A stretch of DNA of 64,000 bases from CAVQCT01 sp964520865 (GTDB lineage: Bacteria; Zixibacteria; MSB-5A5; GN15; FEB-12): NCBI GenBank assembly GCA_964520865.1, contig CAZFOY010000001.1, forward strand, positions 62,001 to 126,000, in the 5' to 3' direction. This document shows positions 60,192 to 64,000 of this stretch, one piece after another. The position numbers and the translations under genes were made by a program. Position 1 is the first letter of the stretch; each line of letters begins with the position of its first letter. A model generated the notes under the pieces. That model was not told the origin of the DNA, did no database searches, and was given only the letters and a program-made list of their open reading frames with translations.

Positions 60192-60605
60192 CTATTTGCT
60201 GGTGATCGCCTTTTTGATACCGTCGAACTTCAGTTGCAGCAGTTTCGCCCCAACCGTAAACGTCAGCTCATTCTTGGCGAGCGCCGGAATCTCTTTGTCG
60301 ATATCGACGGAGTTCATTTCGTCGACTTTCACTCGCTCCTGCTCGACTTTCGGAGGTCTGTTCGGAGTGTTTCCGATCGGCAGGTGATTCGGGTCGGTTG
60401 TCATCCCAACCACGTGATCCGACTGATTCGTCAGCCTCCGGTACTCCGATTCGAAGTTTATCTCTTTAGCCCGGTATCCGGGGGTCGATGCGTTGGCGAT
60501 ATTGCCGCTGATCAGTTTGTGCCGAAATGAGGCCAGATCAAGGTACTTCTGGTTTTTCGGCACCCCGGTGCCATCGAACAGGAATTGTGCTATCTTGTTA
60601 CTCAT
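60192..60605 (-). CDS. flgB: Flagellar proximal rod protein FlgB
   Basis: A 137-aa rod protein: LDLASFRHKLISGNIANASTPGYRAKEINFE and VDEMNSVDIDKEIPALAKNELTFTVGAKLLQLKF with the FlgB pattern. First gene of the flgB-fliJ operon; a sigma-54 promoter lies 37-53 bases upstream. Confidence 0.97.
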   Translation of the reverse strand: MSNKIAQFLFDGTGVPKNQKYLDLASFRHKLISGNIANASTPGYRAKEINFESEYRRLTNQSDHVVGMTTDPNHLPIGNTPNRPPKVEQERVKVDEMNSVDIDKEIPALAKNELTFTVGAKLLQLKFDGIKKAITSK

Positions 60606-60641
60606 ATCATCAACTGGTTAGAGTTTCTCGTGTGACGGTAA

Positions 60642-60658
60642 AGCAATGCCTGTGCCAA
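60642..60658 (-). promoter_or_regulatory. Sigma-54 promoter for the flgB operon
   Basis: Minus strand TTGGCACAGGCATTGCT fits YTGGCAC-N5-TTGCW exactly. The predicted transcript starts about 26 bases before the flgB ATG. The sigma-54 activator coded at 62543 is the obvious regulator candidate. Confidence 0.85.
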
Positions 60659-60775
60659 TCTCCGGAAGCCAATCGCAATTCATTGAAATACAATAGATTA
60701 GCTTATCGGCGAGACAGCTTTGAGATGTCACGGGGAGTGTGATGCGGAAAATCTTTCCGGTACGATGTGAAAGGA

Positions 60776-61582
60776 TTATTCGGATGCGCTGAAGGACTGA
60801 CCACGATTCGTTTGCGGAGTCGGCTGCGGCGCCCGGGTGCTGTCTTCCTTGCCGGCATAATAGAATTCGGAAGTCGGCTCCTTTTCGGAAAGATCCATAG
60901 TGAGGATCACGATATCGACCCGTCGGTTCTTGGCTCGGTTTTCTATTGAGTTGTTCGGCCGAATCGGCCGGTACTCGCCGTAGCCGAGGGCAGACAGTTT
61001 ATCCGGTGGGAAGTTGAACTTGTCAATAAAGTACCGGACCACTTCGGTAGCGCGGGCGGTGGAAAGCTCCCAGTTGGATGGAAAGAGCGCCGTGTTGATC
61101 GGCCGATCATCGGTATGCCCCTCGATCCGGACATGGTTCGGAATTCCCTTCATCTGTTCGTAGACGATATCGAGAACGTCTTTAGCCTTCGGTTCGAGGG
61201 TGGCCGACCCCACTTTGAACAAAGCTGATTCCATAATGTGGACGACAAGACCGCGTTCGGTGATCTCGGTCTGCACTACATCTTCGCGGCCCAGCTTGCT
61301 GAACCGTTTCTCGATCTGCTTTTGGATCATATTGAGGTCGCCGAGTTGAAGCAGGCCGTGTCCTTTTTGGGTGCTTGTGGCCTGCTTGTCGAGCACGGTA
61401 GTGCCGCCTTTCAGAACCCCGTTCAAGGCTTCGGCCATCTTTCCGAACCGCTTGGCATCAACACGCGACATCGAATACATCACGATGAAAAACGCGAGGA
61501 GGAGTGTTATCAGATCGGCGTAGGTGAGCAGCCAGCGTTCGAGATTTTCGTGCTGGTTGTCTTGTTTGCGACGGCGTCGCAT
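60776..61582 (-). CDS. motB: Flagellar stator protein MotB
   Basis: A 268-aa protein: basic N-terminus, one membrane helix with the ion-binding Asp23 in LLTYADLITLLLAFF, a plug/linker and an OmpA-like peptidoglycan-binding domain (about 120-245; VRIEGHTDDRPINTALFPSNWELSTARATEVVRYF, NRRVDIVIL). A Ser/Glu/Pro-rich tail follows. Ion type (H+ or Na+) cannot be decided from the sequence. Starts 2 bases after motA. Confidence 0.97.
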   Translation of the reverse strand: MRRRRKQDNQHENLERWLLTYADLITLLLAFFIVMYSMSRVDAKRFGKMAEALNGVLKGGTTVLDKQATSTQKGHGLLQLGDLNMIQKQIEKRFSKLGREDVVQTEITERGLVVHIMESALFKVGSATLEPKAKDVLDIVYEQMKGIPNHVRIEGHTDDRPINTALFPSNWELSTARATEVVRYFIDKFNFPPDKLSALGYGEYRPIRPNNSIENRAKNRRVDIVILTMDLSEKEPTSEFYYAGKEDSTRAPQPTPQTNRGQSFSASE

Positions 61583-61584
61583 GG

Positions 61585-62349
61585 TCAGGCCTCGGCCCGA
61601 CGGTGGTGCGGAGCGATAAACGAAAGCAGTCGGGTGCGGATATTGCGCGGGTTGTCGCCGGATTGGAGGGCGATAACCCCTTCCATGATAAGTTCAAGAT
61701 GAGCGATCTCTTCTTCGTGCCGCAAACGAAGTTTGTCGGAGACCGGCAGGAAGAACAGATTGGCCAGGCCGACCCCCCAGAGAGTGGCGATGAATGCGGC
61801 CGCGATCGCAGTGGCCATTTTCGAAGCATCGGAAGTATTGCCGAGTGTATGAATCAGACCAAGCACCGTTCCCAGAATTCCCATGGTAGGTGCGAAGCCG
61901 CCAGCTTTCTGGAAGAAGCTGATACCCTTCTTGTGACGTTCCTCGACATAGGCGATCTCGGTTTCAAGGACCTCACGAAGGACCGTTACCTCGGTGCCAT
62001 CGATGACGAGCTGGACCGCTTTGCGGAAGAACGGCTCGGAAATAGCTTTGAGATTCGATTCGAGACCAAGAATCCCTTCGCGTCGCGCCTTCTCTGAAAG
62101 TTTCACCAGTTCATCGATAGTATCCTGAACCTGAGCGTCCACTCCGGAAAATGCAAGCCGGAGAAACGTCGGAACGCGAAGGACTGTCTGCATTGAGGTA
62201 GTAACCATCGTGGCTCCGAGCGTCCCGCCGATGACAATCGTCATGGGGGCGAGCAGAAATACGGAGTCGAGATGACCACCCTCGATTACAAAAGATCCGG
62301 TGATAGCTCCGATAGCCACCAGCAGTCCGAGTATCGTTGCAAAATCCAT
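61585..62349 (-). CDS. motA: Flagellar stator protein MotA
   Basis: A 254-aa four-helix membrane protein: IVIGGTLGATMVTTSMQTV, cytoplasmic loop with charged residues, GGFAPTMGILGTVLGLIHTLGN and AIAAAFIATLWGVGLANLFFLPVSDKL. With MotB it forms the ion channel that drives FliG. The size and TM3-TM4 motif are PomA/MotP-like. Upstream (62350-62490) there are partial sigma-28-like GCCGAAGT/GCCGATAC boxes but no clear -35 element. Confidence 0.96.
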   Translation of the reverse strand: MDFATILGLLVAIGAITGSFVIEGGHLDSVFLLAPMTIVIGGTLGATMVTTSMQTVLRVPTFLRLAFSGVDAQVQDTIDELVKLSEKARREGILGLESNLKAISEPFFRKAVQLVIDGTEVTVLREVLETEIAYVEERHKKGISFFQKAGGFAPTMGILGTVLGLIHTLGNTSDASKMATAIAAAFIATLWGVGLANLFFLPVSDKLRLRHEEEIAHLELIMEGVIALQSGDNPRNIRTRLLSFIAPHHRRAEA

Positions 62350-62490
62350 ATTTTACTGTCCGAGCATCGTATTGAAGTTCGGCGAATCCGTTCCATTTTG
62401 AAAAACTACTTCCGTTGCCTTATGTATCGGCACTTCGGCGATTAAATGAAGGAAATTTGCACACCTGTGGAATCGGTCCTGCTGTAGCAC

Positions 62491-62517
62491 AAAAAGGGCG
62501 GAGAGAATCTCCGCCCT
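62491..62517 (-). terminator. Intrinsic terminator after the response-regulator gene
   Basis: On the minus strand AGGGCGGAGA-TTC-TCTCCGCCCT, a 10-bp GC-rich stem with a 3-base loop, followed by TTTT. It lies 26 bases after the regulator stop codon and separates the regulatory operon from motAB. Confidence 0.85.
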
Positions 62518-62542
62518 GATACTATTCGAATTACCTGAGGGG

Positions 62543-63895
62543 TCAGTTGGTTTCGACGATATTGTACTCGGCCAGCTTGTTACGGATTGTCCGGGTGGTG
62601 ATACCGAGCGCCTCGGCCGCCTTCGTCTTATTCCCGTTGAATTTCTCTAATGTTTTGAGAATCAAGTACTTACTCCCCTCTTCCAGTTTCATCGGCACCT
62701 TCAGTCCGTGCAAATCTTCGCCAATCGGGCCGAGTACGAGATCGACCGGGAAATCATCCTCGGTCAGGGTAGGACTGCCCGCGGTCACGACTGCCCGCTC
62801 GATAAGGTTTTCGAGTTCTCGGACATTGCCCGGCCAATGATACTTCATGAGCATATTCAGGGCACCCTGATCGATGCCTTCCACCCGTTTGCCGTTCTCC
62901 CGGTTATACTTCTCAATGAAGTGCTCCACGAGCAACGGGACATCTTCGACCCTTTCCCGCAGCGGACAGAGATGTATCGGGATGACATTCAAACGATAAA
63001 ACAGATCCTCTCGGAACTTCCCCTCCGCAATGTACTCTTTCAGGTTTCTATTCGAAGTTGCAATTATCCGAACATCAACTGAGATCGTTGTGCTGGAGCC
63101 TATCCGTTCGAATTCTCTTTCCTGGATCACTCGAAGGAGCTTGGATTGCAGGTTAAGCGGCATCTCGGAGATTTCGTCAAGCAGAAGGGTGCCGCTGTCG
63201 GCAAGCTCGAATCTTCCCCGGTTGGTCTTCTTTGCGTCGGTGAAGGCGCCTTTTTCATAGCCGAATAGTTCGGCTTCGACCAGGTTCTCAGGCAGGGCGG
63301 CGCAGTTCAGCTTGATGAACGGACCTTCCTTGCGATTCGAACTGTAGTGTATGGCGCGGGCGACCAGTTCTTTTCCGGTGCCGGAACCGCCGGTGATCAT
63401 CACGGTTGAGCGGGCATCGGCGATCGTCTGGATTCGTTCGAACACCGTTTTCATCGCTTTCGACTTGCCGACGATATTCTGGAATTTATCGGCCAGATCC
63501 CGGCGCATCGCCTCGTTCTCGGCACGGAGATCCAGCATTTCCGTCACGCGGCGGAGGATGTGTTCGATTGTCTCGGGCAGAACCGGCTTCAGAAGAAAAT
63601 CATAAGCACCGAGCTTCACCGCCTTCACCGCCGTCTCAACCGTCCCATATGCGGTCATGATGATGTACACCGTATCCGCGTTGATATTCTTCACGTGCTG
63701 CAGCAGCTGGATACCGTCGATCTCCTTCATCTTGAGATCGGCCAGCACGATATCGAATTCTTTCTGCTTGATCACGGTCAACGCTTCCTCGCCCGAGTAG
63801 ACCGGCTGACACTGATAACCCGCCCGGACCAGGGTCTCGACGATATATTCGTTGACCAGCTTGTCGTCGTCTACCACCAATACCGAATATTTCAT
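62543..63895 (-). CDS. Sigma-54-dependent response regulator (NtrC/FlrC type)
   Basis: From ATG 63893-63895 (MKYSVLVVDDDKLVNEYIVE) the product is 450 aa; six further upstream codons would overlap the kinase gene more than needed. Receiver domain with phospho-acceptor Asp53 (LADLKM) and Lys103 (LLKPV); AAA+ domain with Walker A GGSGTGKE (169-176) and the sigma-54 contact loop GAFTDA (216-221; the usual GAFTGA has Gly for Asp); Fis-type HTH at the C-terminus (NGNKTKAAEALGITTRTIRNKL). The location beside motAB and the two sigma-54 flagellar promoters suggests a flagellar master role, not shown directly. Overlaps the kinase stop by 4 bases. Confidence 0.95.
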   Translation of the reverse strand: MKYSVLVVDDDKLVNEYIVETLVRAGYQCQPVYSGEEALTVIKQKEFDIVLADLKMKEIDGIQLLQHVKNINADTVYIIMTAYGTVETAVKAVKLGAYDFLLKPVLPETIEHILRRVTEMLDLRAENEAMRRDLADKFQNIVGKSKAMKTVFERIQTIADARSTVMITGGSGTGKELVARAIHYSSNRKEGPFIKLNCAALPENLVEAELFGYEKGAFTDAKKTNRGRFELADSGTLLLDEISEMPLNLQSKLLRVIQEREFERIGSSTTISVDVRIIATSNRNLKEYIAEGKFREDLFYRLNVIPIHLCPLRERVEDVPLLVEHFIEKYNRENGKRVEGIDQGALNMLMKYHWPGNVRELENLIERAVVTAGSPTLTEDDFPVDLVLGPIGEDLHGLKVPMKLEEGSKYLILKTLEKFNGNKTKAAEALGITTRTIRNKLAEYNIVETN

Positions 63896-64000
63896 ATCTG
63901 TTGCTCCACACAAACACTGTTTACGGGAATGGGCAGCAGCAGGTAGAACGCAGCTCCTGTCCCCTCTGAGACATTTTCGACTCTGATATCCCCTCCATGT
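63892..64000 (-). CDS. Sensor histidine kinase, C-terminal end (cut by window edge)
   Basis: The frame entering from the right edge codes GGDIRVENVSEGTGAAFYLL and ends LPIPVNSVCVEQQI. This is the last strand of a HATPase_c domain (the 'G-G-x-I ... G-x-G-x-x-F-x-L-x-L-P' ending of histidine kinases). The TGA (63892-63894) overlaps the regulator ATG, giving an operon of kinase and partner regulator. The N-terminus, including sensor domain, is outside. Confidence 0.9.
   Translation of the reverse strand, partial: HGGDIRVENVSEGTGAAFYLLLPIPVNSVCVEQQI

Noticed and set aside
60703..60710. Exact GCCGATAA (sigma-28 -10 box) on the minus strand upstream of flgB
   Set aside because: No TAAA-like -35 box at 15 bases; the sigma-54 site closer to the gene explains the promoter better.
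62350..62490. Sigma-28 promoter for motAB
   Set aside because: Two overlapping partial -10 boxes (GCCGAAGT and GCCGATAC) but no -35 box at acceptable spacing.
62543..63895. Loss of function of the sigma-54 activator through GAFTDA in place of GAFTGA
   Set aside because: The Thr that contacts sigma-54 is intact, and GAFTDA variants occur in active regulators, so the change is noted but not taken as a defect.
1..64000. CRISPR arrays, insertion sequences, integrases, toxin-antitoxin pairs
   Set aside because: No regularly spaced repeats, transposase or integrase motifs were seen on either strand; gene order and codon style are uniform.

Overview
The window is one continuous bacterial chromosome segment of about 53% GC by eye. 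Nearly everything is coded on the minus strand, so transcription runs from position 64000 towards 1; the only clear plus-strand gene is at 53123-53890. The organism is a motile diderm: it has both outer ring proteins of the flagellum (FlgH, FlgI), an outer-membrane polysaccharide export protein, and a PorV/PorQ-like beta-barrel. A dockerin-like secreted protein with paired 'DISDLIYLVDY'-type calcium repeats, a 1242-codon secreted protein ending in a FlgD-Ig-like sorting domain next to the PorV-like barrel, and TPR domains attached to many proteins point to the FCB superphylum. My best guess is candidate phylum Zixibacteria; this is inference from protein style, not a phylogeny.

From right to left (transcription order): (1) 64000-62543, the last codons of a sensor histidine kinase overlapping a sigma-54-dependent response regulator, closed by a strong terminator. 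(2) 62349-60776, stator genes motA-motB. (3) 60658-53915, a rod/basal-body operon led by an excellent sigma-54 promoter: flgB-flgC-unknown 105-aa gene-fliE-fliF-fliG-fliH-fliI-fliJ. (4) 53890-52610, the plus-strand dockerin-like gene and a small Cys-rich minus-strand ORF. (5) 52465-38018, a second sigma-54 promoter and flgF-flgG-flgA-flgH-flgI-flgJ-flgN-flgK-csrA-flgL-fliW followed by two TPR-fused glycosyltransferases. (6) 38017-31191, fliC, then fliD-fliS-FlgN-like chaperone-flgM-HDOD. The activator in (1) is the natural candidate for driving (3) and (5), and csrA-fliW-fliC form the known translational feedback triangle on flagellin. Export-gate genes (flhA/B, fliPQR), hook genes (flgD/E, fliK) and fliM/N are not in the window.

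(7) 31087-23588 is a translation and division block: tRNA-Val, an intrinsic terminator, thrS, infC (with an apparent AUA start codon), rpmI, rplT, pheS, pheT, a ZapB-like coiled coil and zapA. (8) 23487-20115: rny, ymdB-like phosphodiesterase, folD. (9) 19821-9744 is a secretion/signalling block: the large secreted protein, the PorV-TPR protein, a membrane protein that joins an anti-sigma-type kinase and a PP2C phosphatase in one chain, a STAS antagonist, and a diguanylate cyclase. The STAS gene ends in an A9 run containing the dnaX-type slippery heptamer, and the -1 frame stays open for 98 more codons; this is the most intriguing signal in the window. (10) 9603-4274 is an exopolysaccharide export operon (Wza-like, Wzz-like, TPR, BY-kinase, deacetylase). 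(11) 4148-1 holds a secreted protein of unknown function and a lapA-lapB-SPOR-mutS cluster.

Starts were moved from the longest frame for thrS, infC, fliH, flgC, flgM, the response regulator, the large secreted protein, the Cys-rich ORF and the 233-aa protein, for reasons given in each entry. No CRISPR array, insertion sequence, integrase or rRNA was seen, and every gene-free stretch is shorter than 300 bases.
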